64,000 bases of DNA, taken from positions 1,922,001 to 1,986,000 of the forward strand of contig CP074402.1 in the NCBI GenBank assembly GCA_018388625.1, written 5' to 3'. Each line of letters begins with the position of its first letter. Positions within the stretch are counted from its first letter, which is position 1. Made by a program: the position numbers and the translations under genes. The notes below the pieces were generated by a model, which made no database searches, was not told the DNA's origin, and saw only the letters and a program-made list of their open reading frames with translations. The stretch comes from Nocardiopsis eucommiae (GTDB lineage Bacteria > Actinomycetota > Actinomycetes > Streptosporangiales > Streptosporangiaceae). Positions 48,128 to 58,305 of this stretch are shown here, in pieces.

Positions 48128-48403
48128 GTGATCACCGCGATCGTCATGATCAAGGCCGACGTCCACCGCATCCCCGAGGTCGCCGAGGCGATCGCCGCGA
48201 TCGACGGGGTCAGCGAGGTCTACTCCGTCACCGGCGGGGTGGACCTCATCGCCATGGTCCGGGTGCGCCGCCACGAGGACCTCGCCGACGTGATCCCCGG
48301 CCACGTCAACAAGGTCCCCGGCGTGCTCTCCTCCGACACCCACATCTCGTTCCAGACCTACTCCAAGCACGACCTGGAGTCGGCCTTCGCCATCGGCTGG
48401 TAG
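48128..48403 (+). CDS. Stand-alone Lrp/AsnC ligand-binding (RAM) domain protein
   Basis: 91 residues without a DNA-binding domain. Starts MITAIVMIKADVHRIPEVAEA and has the RAM-fold GVSEVYSVTGGVDLIAMV. GTG 48128 follows AGGAGG. Such proteins bind amino acids and may modulate Lrp-type regulators or enzymes. Convergent with trpD, an arrangement seen in other actinobacteria. Confidence 0.9.
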   Translation: MITAIVMIKADVHRIPEVAEAIAAIDGVSEVYSVTGGVDLIAMVRVRRHEDLADVIPGHVNKVPGVLSSDTHISFQTYSKHDLESAFAIGW

Positions 48404-48414
48404 CCGGGGGCAGC

Positions 48415-48443
48415 GGGCCGGTCGCCCTCCCGGGGACCGGCCC
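48415..48443. terminator. Bidirectional terminator
   Basis: 9-bp stem (48415-48423 with 48435-48443) between convergent lrp-like and trpD genes. Confidence 0.6.
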
Positions 48444-48454
48444 AGGCAGGGCCC

Positions 48455-49543
48455 CTACAGGGTCTTGGCCAGCCCCTGGCTGGTCTCCACCCAGGAGGCC
48501 AGGCGGCGCTCGGCCGCACCGCTGTCCACCGCCTCAGCGGCCCGGGCGTACCCCGCGCGCACCGCGTCGGTGAGGGACCCGCCCACCCCGTCCACGGCTG
48601 CCAGCGCGGCACCGGCGTTCAGCAGCACGGCGTCGCGCACCGGACCCGGCCGTCCCGCGACCAGGTCCCGCACCGCCTGCGCGTTGAACTCCACGTCCCC
48701 GCCGCGCAGGGCGTCCGGAGCGGACCGCGCCACACCCAGGTCGGCCGGGTCCAGGCGCTCACGCCGCGCGTGACCGCCCTCCACCACCCAGACCGTGGAC
48801 GTGGTGGCCGTGGTCAGCTCGTCCAGGCCGTCGTCGCCCCGGAACACCAGAGCGGAGGAGCCCCGGCGGGCGAACACGCCGGCGATGACCTCGCACATGC
48901 GCTCGTCGAACACACCGATCGCCGAGGCGGTCGGCTGCGCGGGGTTGGTCAGCGGGCCCAGGAAGTTGAACACGGTCGGCACCGCCAGCTCGCGGCGCGG
49001 CTTGGCCGCGTACCGCAGCGAGGGGTGGAACAACGGGGCGAAGCAGAAGGTCACGCCCGCCTCCTGAGCCACCCTCACGGTCAGCTCCGGTGGCAGGTCC
49101 AGGACCACGCCGAGCCGTTCCAGCACGTCGGCGGTACCGCACGAGGAGGAGGCCGCCCGGTTGCCGTGCTTGACCACGCGCGCGCCCGCGGCGGAGGCGA
49201 CGATCGCCGCCATCGTGGACACGTTCACCGTGTGGGCCCGGTCGCCGCCGGTCCCGACGATGTCCAGGGTCGGGCCCTCGACACTGATCCGGACCGCGTT
49301 GTCGAGCATGCCCTGGGCCAGGCCGGTCACCTCGGACACGCTCTCGCCCTTGGCGCGCAGGGCCACGGCGAAGCCCGCGATCTGCGCGTCGGTGGCCGAG
49401 CCCGCCATGATCTCGTTCATCGCCCACGCGGTGTCGGCTGCGCTGAGGGTGACCCCGCCCAGCAGGGCGGTGATCAGGTGGGACCAGGTCCGCTCCTCGA
49501 CGGCGGAGGCGGACTGGGGTTCGGGTGTGACGGGGACGTTCAT
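48455..49543 (-). CDS. trpD: Anthranilate phosphoribosyltransferase
   Basis: Second step of tryptophan synthesis: anthranilate plus PRPP. 362 residues. PRPP site [30 protein letters not shown], and [11 protein letters not shown] are all conserved. ATG 49543 follows AGGAG. It is the only trp gene here. Confidence 0.96.
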   Translation of the reverse strand: MNVPVTPEPQSASAVEERTWSHLITALLGGVTLSAADTAWAMNEIMAGSATDAQIAGFAVALRAKGESVSEVTGLAQGMLDNAVRISVEGPTLDIVGTGGDRAHTVNVSTMAAIVASAAGARVVKHGNRAASSSCGTADVLERLGVVLDLPPELTVRVAQEAGVTFCFAPLFHPSLRYAAKPRRELAVPTVFNFLGPLTNPAQPTASAIGVFDERMCEVIAGVFARRGSSALVFRGDDGLDELTTATTSTVWVVEGGHARRERLDPADLGVARSAPDALRGGDVEFNAQAVRDLVAGRPGPVRDAVLLNAGAALAAVDGVGGSLTDAVRAGYARAAEAVDSGAAERRLASWVETSQGLAKTL

Positions 49544-49602
49544 GTACGTGGACTCCTGGGAGGACGGGCGGGGGAGCCGGGGCGGGCGCGCGGGCCCGCC
49601 CC

Positions 49603-49734
49603 TCAACGGCTCCGGGTGACGGGGAGGGGCGTGGTGTGGCCACGCCATCGCCCGATGTCGGCGCCGTGGTTGAGGGCTCCGCCCACCACGATGCGACGGC
49701 GCAGGTCCCTGTCGCCGTTCGTCCTGTCGGTCAT
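49603..49734 (-). CDS. Possible 43-residue protein
   Basis: ATG 49734, [19 protein letters not shown], stop 49603-49605. It sits 19 bases after the pseudo-receiver stop and 59 before trpD on the same strand. No good ribosome-binding site and no known family; the only alternative is an untranslated trpD leader. Confidence 0.3.
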   Translation of the reverse strand: MTDRTNGDRDLRRRIVVGGALNHGADIGRWRGHTTPLPVTRSR

Positions 49735-49753
49735 CTCGTCACACCCCACGGGT

Positions 49754-50158
49754 TCAGCCGCTGAGCGCCGCGACGCGCTGGCGCATGAGCTCGGCCAGCG
49801 ACTCGGCCAGCGCGACCGGGTCGATCGGGTGGCTCACCACCTGGTCGGCCTGCGACCAGGTCGCCAGCCAGCCGTCGTCGCGCCGCCCCACCAGCAGGAG
49901 CACCGGCGGGCAGCGGTAGATCTCGTCCTTCACCTGGCGGCACAGGCCCATCCCGCCGGTGGGCGCCGCCTCGCCGTCGAAGACGGCCACGTCGACGCGC
50001 TCGGCCGGGTCCGTGGACTCCAGCTTGCGCAGGACGCCGGGCGCGGTCGCGCACTCGACGAACTCGACCTTGGGGACGTCGGCGGCGGGGCGGCGGCCGA
50101 TGGCCGTCCGCACCTGCTCGCGGGTGTCCGCCTTGTCGCTGTAGACCAGCACGCGCAT
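49754..50158 (-). CDS. Degenerate response-regulator receiver protein
   Basis: 134 residues as one CheY-like domain without output domain. MRVLVYSDKADTREQV is the beta1/alpha1 region; VAVFDGEAAP has an Asp at the phosphorylation position. The conserved Lys near the end is not evident (VVSHPIDP), so phosphorylation switching is doubtful. ATG 50158 is used; ATG 50191 adds 11 residues. Located upstream of trpD. Confidence 0.72.
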   Translation of the reverse strand: MRVLVYSDKADTREQVRTAIGRRPAADVPKVEFVECATAPGVLRKLESTDPAERVDVAVFDGEAAPTGGMGLCRQVKDEIYRCPPVLLLVGRRDDGWLATWSQADQVVSHPIDPVALAESLAELMRQRVAALSG

Positions 50159-50191
50159 CCTGGCACCCGTGTCCGTACCGCTGACCACCAT

Positions 50192-50659
50192 CGCGCAACC
50201 GTCCCATCGCGTCTGACCGCGGCCGCCGCCGTGGGGGTGCGACCGTGGCGTTCGTTGGCTCTCTGCCTATGACTGTATTGCCTCGGGGCCGCCGGACCCC
50301 TGGGGGAGTCGGCGGACCGGTGAAGGGGTTGAGACCTTCGACACCACAGGATGCCAGGGACACGAGGGCCCGCGCTAACCCGCCCCGGGCGCGGCGTTGT
50401 CCAACGGTGATCGTTTCGATACCTTGGCGTTGGCTGGGGGCGGTTCAAGCGCCTTTGAGCCGGGTACGGATCGCCTCAACCGCGCCGGATCGCGCTCTTG
50501 AGCCCTGGCGAGCGCGGCTGGGGCCGACCCTGGCTGGGCGGGCGGCCACAGTAACGCCGGAGTCACGGTGGGAGCGCCGTCCCGGGCGCCGAGACCGGTC
50601 GATACCGGGACCGATCCGCCTCCTTACGGGGGTCGAGTACGGACCTTCGCGAGAAGCCG
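50192..50659. other. Divergent region between the receiver gene and ctaE
   Basis: 468 bases with no convincing gene. Several short TCAAG/CTTGA and GGTTGAG-like words recur at about 50320-50510 without clear symmetry. The right edge is the ctaE promoter. Confidence 0.4.
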
Positions 50660-50672
50660 TAATAATGCTCCC
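50660..50672 (+). promoter_or_regulatory. -10 box of ctaE, predicted leaderless transcript
   Basis: TAATAAT at 50660-50666 is an excellent -10 sequence. Six bases separate it from the GTG start, so transcription should begin at the start codon itself. There is no ribosome-binding site before the GTG. No clear -35 box. Confidence 0.5.
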
Positions 50673-51299
50673 GTGGCGACAGCAACCGCGAACCCAAAAT
50701 CAGCAACCGCATCAGCTCATGGTGTGGCAAAGCGTCCTGACCTGGTGAGTGTTGGCACCATCGTTTGGCTTGCCAACGAACTCATGTTCTTCGCCGCGCT
50801 GTTCGCGATGTACTTCACCATCCGATCGGTGACCAACGGGAACCCCGAGCTCGGCGAGTGGGCGGACGTCCACCTCAACGTGCCCTGGGCCCTGACGATC
50901 ACCACCGTCCTGGTGGCCTCCAGCTTCACCGCGCAGGCCGGCGTCTGGGCCGCGGAGCGCGGCGACGTCAAGAAGCTGCGCATGTGGTTCTTCATCACGT
51001 TCTTCATGGGCCTGTTCTTCATCCTTGGACAGGCGTATGAGTACTACGAGCTCATCTTCCACGAGGGCCTGACTCTCCAGTCGAGCGCCTACGGGTCGAT
51101 GTTCTACCTGACCACGGGCTTCCACGGACTCCACGTCATCGGTGGTTTGATCGCGTTCCTCATCATGCTGGGACGCACGTACGCCGCGAAGCGCTTCACT
51201 CACCAGCAGGCGACCAGTGCGATCGTCGTGTCCTACTACTGGCACTTCGTCGACGTCGTCTGGGTCGCTTTGTTCGTAACCATCTACTTCATCCAGTAA
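50673..51299 (+). CDS. ctaE: Cytochrome c oxidase subunit III
   Basis: 208 residues, five membrane helices. [44 protein letters not shown] and [15 protein letters not shown] are typical. Heads ctaE-qcrC-qcrA-qcrB, so oxidase and bcc genes are co-transcribed. GTG 50673 chosen because upstream in-frame sequence is non-coding in composition and the -10 box abuts it. Confidence 0.96.
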   Translation: MATATANPKSATASAHGVAKRPDLVSVGTIVWLANELMFFAALFAMYFTIRSVTNGNPELGEWADVHLNVPWALTITTVLVASSFTAQAGVWAAERGDVKKLRMWFFITFFMGLFFILGQAYEYYELIFHEGLTLQSSAYGSMFYLTTGFHGLHVIGGLIAFLIMLGRTYAAKRFTHQQATSAIVVSYYWHFVDVVWVALFVTIYFIQ

Positions 51300-51316
51300 C
51301 CCGAAACGGGGAAACC

Positions 51317-52237
51317 GTGAAATGGATTACCGCGCGGCGACGGCATCCCCTGGCGGGGTATGTCGTCGTCATCCTCGCGCTAGCCCTGTTCGGGGTGGGG
51401 TACGCCGCACTGGCCCCCACCTCGGACCAGGCGCAGGCGCAGACCCTTGCCGCTGAGGCGCCGTCCGCCGACGACGTGGACATCGCCCAGGGCAAGACCA
51501 TCTTCGACCAGACCTGTGCCTCGTGCCACGGCCTGGACGGTTCGGGTTCCGCTCTGAACGGACCCGACCTCCGCGAGGTCGGCCCCGCGGCCCTGGACTT
51601 CCAGGTCAGCACCGGTCGTATGCCGTCGATGGACCCGGACAGCCAGATGCCGCGCAAGCCGATGGCCATGTCCGAGCAGGACCTGGCGGACCTGATCGCG
51701 TACTACAACGCGCAGATCAGGACCAACGGTGCCGGAGCCGAGGTGCCCACCGAGGTTCCCGACGCCGGTCCGCAGCGTGCCGACTTCGACGACGAGGCGG
51801 CCTACGAAGAGGCCGTCTCCGCGTACGAGGACGAGTACGACGCCTACATCGAGGGCGCCAGCAACACCGACATGGGCATGAAGCTCTACCTGACCAACTG
51901 TGCGCACTGCCACAGCTGGTCCGGTGGCGGCGGCGCTCTCACCGACGGCCGTTGGGCCCCCGAGATCCATGACTCCTCTCCGCGCGAGATCTACGAGGCC
52001 ATGGTGAGCGGGCCCGGCGCCATGCCGATGTTCAGCGACGGCGCGATCACCCCCGAGGAGAAGCAGGAGCTCATCTCCTACGTCAAGACGCTCCAGGCGG
52101 AACCCAACGCCGGCGGCATCTTCGACCTGGACCGAGTCGGCCAGGTGGCTGAGGGCTTCATCGGGTGGACCGTCGGTCTCTCCCTGATCATCGCCTGCGC
52201 GATCTGGATCACCGCGAAGCAGCGTGCCCATGACTGA
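51317..52237 (+). CDS. qcrC: Dihaem cytochrome c subunit of the bcc complex
   Basis: 306 residues. N-terminal helix (about 14-32), two CxxCH haem sites (CASCH at 67-71 and CAHCH at 195-199), and a C-terminal helix (about 280-300). It passes electrons from Rieske to CuA of CtaC, replacing soluble cytochrome c. An acidic segment at about 150-182 (DDEAAYEEAVSAYEDEYD) lies between the haem domains and looks like an insertion. Stop overlaps the qcrA start. Confidence 0.96.
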   Translation: MKWITARRRHPLAGYVVVILALALFGVGYAALAPTSDQAQAQTLAAEAPSADDVDIAQGKTIFDQTCASCHGLDGSGSALNGPDLREVGPAALDFQVSTGRMPSMDPDSQMPRKPMAMSEQDLADLIAYYNAQIRTNGAGAEVPTEVPDAGPQRADFDDEAAYEEAVSAYEDEYDAYIEGASNTDMGMKLYLTNCAHCHSWSGGGGALTDGRWAPEIHDSSPREIYEAMVSGPGAMPMFSDGAITPEEKQELISYVKTLQAEPNAGGIFDLDRVGQVAEGFIGWTVGLSLIIACAIWITAKQRAHD

Positions 52238-53360
52238 GAACAACAACGACAACAACACGGGGGACGACGCCAAGGAGCGCGTCGTCGGCACCCCGACGGA
52301 CACCACCGACGTGGTGACCGAGACCTCCGCGAAGGCTGAGAGCGAGCACAACGGGCCGTACCTGGCCTCGGAGACTCACCAGCACTCGGAGGAGAAGCAG
52401 CGCCGTGGCGAGAAGCTCGCCTCGGTGTGGTTCATCATCGCCTTCCTCGGCGGTGTGGGGTTCATCGTCTCGTACTTCCTGTTCCCGCCCACGGCGGCGG
52501 GACCCGCGATCGCCGACCCGCAGATCGGCCAGTACTCGAACGTGCTGCTTGGTGGAACGCTCACCATCGCCATGTTCGGTATCGGCGCCGGTATGACGGT
52601 CTGGGCGCGCAACGTGATGCCGCACTACGAGGTGGCGTCGCCGTACGAGGAGCTTCCGTCCAGCTCGGAGGAGAAGGGGTCGTTCAGCGACTTCTTCATG
52701 AAGAGCGCGGACGAGAGCGGCTTCACCAAGCGGCCGCTCATGCGTCGTACGCTCATCGCGGCCATGCTGCCGCTGGGCATCGCGCCGATCGTCCTGCTGC
52801 GCGACACCGGCCCTCTGCCGGGCGAGCAGATGAAGGTCACCCCGTGGGTCGACGGCATGCACATGTACGTCGAGGGCACCCACCGCAAGATCAGGGCCGA
52901 GGACCTGGAGAACGACCCGTACGGGATGATCTCCGCCCTCCCCGCCCTGGACGACGAGCGGTACCCGCACGGGATCAGCCTCACCGACCAGGCCAAGTCC
53001 GTCATCCTGCTCATCAAGATGCCGGAGGACGACTGGAAGGGCGGGATGAACGACGCCGTCCGCGAGGGCAGCGACGAGACCCGCCTCAACTGGACCCACG
53101 ACGGCATCGTGGCGTACTCGAAGATCTGCACGCACGTGGGTTGCCCCGCCGCGCTCTACGAGCGCACCACGCACCGCATCCTGTGCCCGTGCCACCAGTC
53201 GACGTTCGACGCCTCGGACGGCGCCAAGGTGGTCTTCGGTCCCGCGCACCGTCCCCTGCCCCAGCTGCCGATCGGCGTCGACGATGAGGGCTACCTCATC
53301 GCCAAGGGCGACTTCAACGAGCCGACCGGGCCGACGTTCTGGGAATACAGGAAGGACTAG
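52230..53360 (+). CDS. qcrA: Rieske iron-sulfur subunit of the bcc complex
   Basis: 376 residues from ATG 52230, inside the end of qcrC. Polar N-terminus (1-65), three membrane helices (about 66-88, 105-126, 172-190) as in actinobacteria, and the Rieske domain with CTHVGCP and CPCHQSTFD as 2Fe-2S ligands. Accepts electrons from menaquinol at QcrB. Confidence 0.96.
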   Translation: MTENNNDNNTGDDAKERVVGTPTDTTDVVTETSAKAESEHNGPYLASETHQHSEEKQRRGEKLASVWFIIAFLGGVGFIVSYFLFPPTAAGPAIADPQIGQYSNVLLGGTLTIAMFGIGAGMTVWARNVMPHYEVASPYEELPSSSEEKGSFSDFFMKSADESGFTKRPLMRRTLIAAMLPLGIAPIVLLRDTGPLPGEQMKVTPWVDGMHMYVEGTHRKIRAEDLENDPYGMISALPALDDERYPHGISLTDQAKSVILLIKMPEDDWKGGMNDAVREGSDETRLNWTHDGIVAYSKICTHVGCPAALYERTTHRILCPCHQSTFDASDGAKVVFGPAHRPLPQLPIGVDDEGYLIAKGDFNEPTGPTFWEYRKD

Positions 53361-53363
53361 TCG

Positions 53364-55016
53364 ATGAGTAAGACCACGCAAGCCCCCAAGGCGCTGCGCG
53401 GCGTCGGAAACTTCATCGACGACCGCTTCCACCTGGCCAAGACCGGTGAGAAGAACCTTCGCAAGGTCTTCCCGAACCACTGGTCCTTCATGCTGGGCGA
53501 GATCGCGCTGTACTCGTTCATCATCCTGCTCGTCAGCGGTGTGTTCCTCACGCTGTGGTTCAAGCCGAGCATGATCGAGGTCGTCTACGACGGCTCCTAC
53601 GAGCGCCTCCAGGGCGTTCCGATGAGTGAGGCGTTCGCCTCGACCCTCTACATCGACTTCGACGTCCGTGGCGGGTTCCTCGTTCGACAGATCCACCACT
53701 GGGCCGCGCTGATCTTCGTGGCCTCGCTGGTGGTGCACGCGCTCCGGGTGTTCTTCACCGGTGCGTTCCGCAAGCCGCGTGAGATCAACTGGCTCATCGG
53801 TGTCGCCATCTTCACCCTGGCCATGGTCGAGGGCCTCTTCGGCTACTCGCTGCCGGACGACCTGCCCTCGGGCATGGGTGTCCGCATCCTCCAGGGCGTG
53901 ATGCTGGCGCTGCCGCTGGTGGGCTCCTACGTGTCGATGTTCCTCTTCGGCGGGGAGTTCCCCGGCGAGGACATCATCACGCGCCTGTACATGTTGCACG
54001 TGCTGCTGATCCCCGCGCTGCTGCTGGGGCTCATCGTCGCGCACTTCATGATCCTCTGGCACCAGAAGCACACGCAGTACCCAGGACAGGGGCGAACGGA
54101 CAAGACCGTGGTGGGAACACCCATGTTCCCCGCGTTCGCGGTCAAGGCGGGCGGGTTCTTCTTCTTCACGTTCGCCGTGATCGCCGGTCTGAGCGCGTTC
54201 GTCCAGATCAACCCGATCCACCTGTTCGGCCCGTTCACTCCGACGTCCATCACCTCCGGTCTCCAGCCGGACTGGTACATGGGCTTCATGGAGGGTTCGC
54301 TGCGTATCTTCCCGAACACCCTGGACTTCACGATCCCGATCGGCGCCGGGTACCCGGTCATGACGGCGGTCCTGGTCCCGGGTCTGGTGGTGCCGGGCCT
54401 GATCTTCGGTGCCATGGGCGCCTGGCCGTTCGTGGAGCAGTGGATCACCGGCGACAAGCGGGCCCACAACGTCGCGGACCGTCCTCGCAACGCCCCGGTC
54501 CGCACCGGTCTGGGTGTCGCGGGCATCGTCTTCTACGGTGTGCTCTGGCTCGCCGGGTCGAACGACATCCTGTCGGAGACCTTCTCGATCGACCTGTACC
54601 TGACCACGTACATCTTCCGTGTGCTGGTCATCGCCGGTCCGATCGTGGGCTACATCGTGACCAAGCGGATCTGCCTCGGTCTCCAGCGCCGTGACCGGGA
54701 GACCCTGGAACACGGTTACGAGAGCGGCATCATCCAGCAGCTGCCCAGCGGTGAGTTCATCGAGGTTCACAAGGAGAACTCCGACGAGACCACCCACGTG
54801 CTGGAGAGCAAGCCGGTCATCACCTCGACCGCTCTGGAAGAGGACGCGACCGACGACAACGGCGTGGAGAACCCGGCGGCCCGCAAGCCGACCGGCAAGC
54901 TGCGCCGTGCGCTCGCCCACTGGTACACGAAGGACAACGTGTCCTTCGAGGGCGTGGAGGCCCACACCGGCCACCACCTGCACCACTCCTCTCACGGGGA
55001 CGACAAGGGCCACTAG
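53364..55016 (+). CDS. qcrB: Cytochrome b subunit of the bcc complex
   Basis: 550 residues, eight membrane helices, three bases after qcrA. Haem-ligand His pairs lie in RQIHHWAALIFVASLVVHALR and HVLLIPALLLGLIVAHFM-like helices. The quinol-site motif is PDWY (actinobacterial form of PEWY). The cytoplasmic C-terminal extension of about 130 residues is usual in actinobacteria; its last 20 residues are rich in histidine (HTGHHLHHSSH). Confidence 0.97.
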   Translation: MSKTTQAPKALRGVGNFIDDRFHLAKTGEKNLRKVFPNHWSFMLGEIALYSFIILLVSGVFLTLWFKPSMIEVVYDGSYERLQGVPMSEAFASTLYIDFDVRGGFLVRQIHHWAALIFVASLVVHALRVFFTGAFRKPREINWLIGVAIFTLAMVEGLFGYSLPDDLPSGMGVRILQGVMLALPLVGSYVSMFLFGGEFPGEDIITRLYMLHVLLIPALLLGLIVAHFMILWHQKHTQYPGQGRTDKTVVGTPMFPAFAVKAGGFFFFTFAVIAGLSAFVQINPIHLFGPFTPTSITSGLQPDWYMGFMEGSLRIFPNTLDFTIPIGAGYPVMTAVLVPGLVVPGLIFGAMGAWPFVEQWITGDKRAHNVADRPRNAPVRTGLGVAGIVFYGVLWLAGSNDILSETFSIDLYLTTYIFRVLVIAGPIVGYIVTKRICLGLQRRDRETLEHGYESGIIQQLPSGEFIEVHKENSDETTHVLESKPVITSTALEEDATDDNGVENPAARKPTGKLRRALAHWYTKDNVSFEGVEAHTGHHLHHSSHGDDKGH

Positions 55017-55031
55017 GGTCCACCTGTCGTG

Positions 55032-55070
55032 ACGACGGACCCGGCCGCATCGCGCGGCCGGGTCCGTCGT
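55032..55070 (+). terminator. Terminator of the ctaE-qcr operon
   Basis: Perfect 17-bp stem (55032-55048 with 55054-55070), 5-base loop, followed by GTTT. Confidence 0.9.
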
Positions 55071-55211
55071 GTTTCCACCGGAGGCCTCCCCGGGGCCCTC
55101 AGGCCGTCGCTGGGGCCTCCGGGGCCGTCGCCCGGGTCAGTGGTCGTCCCCGGTCCGTCGGAGGTGCCAGGAGGCAGCCAGGGGCGGGCGCGGGGTCCGG
55201 GAACCACGGAG

Positions 55212-55240
55212 GGGGCCGACCGCCCGTGGCGGTCGGCCCC
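55212..55240 (-). terminator. Terminator of fadD
   Basis: Perfect 13-bp stem (55212-55224 with 55228-55240), 3-base loop, after the fadD stop on the minus strand. Confidence 0.8.
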
Positions 55241-55263
55241 TCCGGTCAACGGGAGCGTCGGGC

Positions 55264-57072
<1,809 letters not shown>

Positions 57073-57643
57073 GTGATGCTCCTGGACGTGTACGGGTTCT
57101 GGGTGGTGGGGACGTGACGACCGTAACAACACCATCCTACTCGTGAGTAGAACAGGTTGCCGTTCGGTATCCAACGGTGATCCGAGCTTGACGCGCCTCG
57201 CGGGGCGAACCCGCTGTTCGTCGGGCGTCCGCCGGTGGCCGGGCGTGGTCGGGTCGGGGCCTTCCCCTGTGGTGTTGTCGGCGTGACCGCGCCTGTGGGA
57301 GGGCGGTCGCCTCTCGTCGGGCCGTCCGGGAGTGCGCAGGTCAAGCGGGTGATCCCGGTGGGTGCTCGCGCGGAGCCGAGACTACCGCGCGGCGGGTTCC
57401 TCGCGCACATCCGGTGAGGTTCGCGTCGAATCCCCTCGAAACGGACGACCGTTCGCCCGCCTCGGTGCCCCCGGGGCCGCGTGTGTCCTCCCGGTCTCCA
57501 CAACGTGACGCGGCCCCGGGGTCATCCCCGGGCGTGACCCCCGGGCGCCCCTGGCTCTTCCCTGAACCTCCCCGGGGCGCCTGTCGACCCCGGGGCGGGG
57601 CGGTTACCGTGATGCCAGACGCACCTACAGGAGGCTCACGGAC
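57073..57643. other. Long intergenic region upstream of fadD
   Basis: 571 bases between divergent genes. The left end has the fadD leader and the palindrome at 57137-57150. From 57180 to 57640 I see neither a convincing gene nor an RNA; the composition is GC-rich with no frame preference. Confidence 0.4.
57137..57150. promoter_or_regulatory. Candidate TetR-type operator of fadD
   Basis: CTACTC-GT-GAGTAG, a 14-base inverted repeat 65 bases before fadD. On the minus strand it ends in GTAGGAT, where TAGGAT could be the -10 box, so a bound protein would block the promoter. TetR-family regulators of fatty-acid genes often use such ACTC/GAGT palindromes. Confidence 0.4.
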
Positions 57644-58124
57644 ATGACCGAGAACAACACCGGGCGCTCGGAGCGGACGGGCGGCGGAAGCGCCGACGGC
57701 CCCGACCTCATCGACGACGCCCTGCGCCTCGTGGACGGCCTCCAGCGCAAGCTCCTGGTCGCCGGGGTCAAACGCGGGGTCAGCGCGGTCACCCACCCCC
57801 GGCCAAGGCCGACGTGTGGGAGGAGGCGATCCGCGTGGAGACGCGGGAGCAGCGCCCCCGCTGGAGGAGTTCGTGGAGATCGTGCGCAAGAGCGCCCCGG
57901 AGGTCGCGGGGCACCTCGGGCGGGCCGGGCTGTCCTTCGCGGACGCCGTCGGGCGCACCTGGGGAGTGATGGAGCGCTCCTTCGAGCAGGGGCGGGAGGA
58001 GGCCGCGCGGGCACGCGAGGAGCGGGAGAGGCGTGAGCGCGACGACCGTGAGCGGGACGCGCGCGCCCACCGTGAGTCGCCGGAGGGTGCGGACGAGGCT
58101 TCCAGGCCTGGTGAGAGCGGGTAG
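57644..58124 (+). CDS. Hypothetical charged protein (two frameshifts)
   Basis: Not recognised. Corrected length 160: polar N-terminus (MTENNTGRSERTGGG), a helical middle (DDALRLVDGLQRKLLVAG, then LEEFVEIVRKSAPEVAGHL) and a tail rich in Arg and Glu that may be coiled-coil. The frame breaks at two C5 runs (about 57796 and 57854); C6 at each joins the parts smoothly (THPPAKADVWEEAIRVETREQ, then RPPLEEFVE). ATG 57644 follows AGGAG. No membrane segment. Confidence 0.65.
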
Positions 58125-58220
58125 GGCGCGGCGGACTCGCGGGTCACAGTGGGGGATCGGGGCGAACCGGACAGTGGTCGCTCTCGGGGTGTGCGGCGAC
58201 GCCTGAGCCTGGTTTAATCG

Positions 58221-58246
58221 AATGGTTTACACCATTTGAAAACCAT
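58221..58246. promoter_or_regulatory. Inverted repeats upstream of glkA
   Basis: AATGGT-TTAC-ACCATT (58221-58236) overlaps a second pair ATGGTTT / AAACCAT (58222-58228 and 58240-58246). The stretch is AT-rich against its surroundings and lies 60 to 85 bases before glkA, so it is a candidate operator or promoter element. Confidence 0.4.
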
Positions 58247-58305
58247 CTGCCATGAACCTTGAGACTTATGTCAGAGTTCGGGCGTAAGTAGAAGGAGCTG
58301 CCCCC

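Noticed and set aside
54241-54300. PDWY in QcrB instead of PEWY as a catalytic defect
   Set aside because: PDWY is the usual actinobacterial form.
52209-55013. Open frame of 934 codons opposite qcrA and qcrB
   Set aside because: Antisense to essential genes; highly charged nonsense composition.
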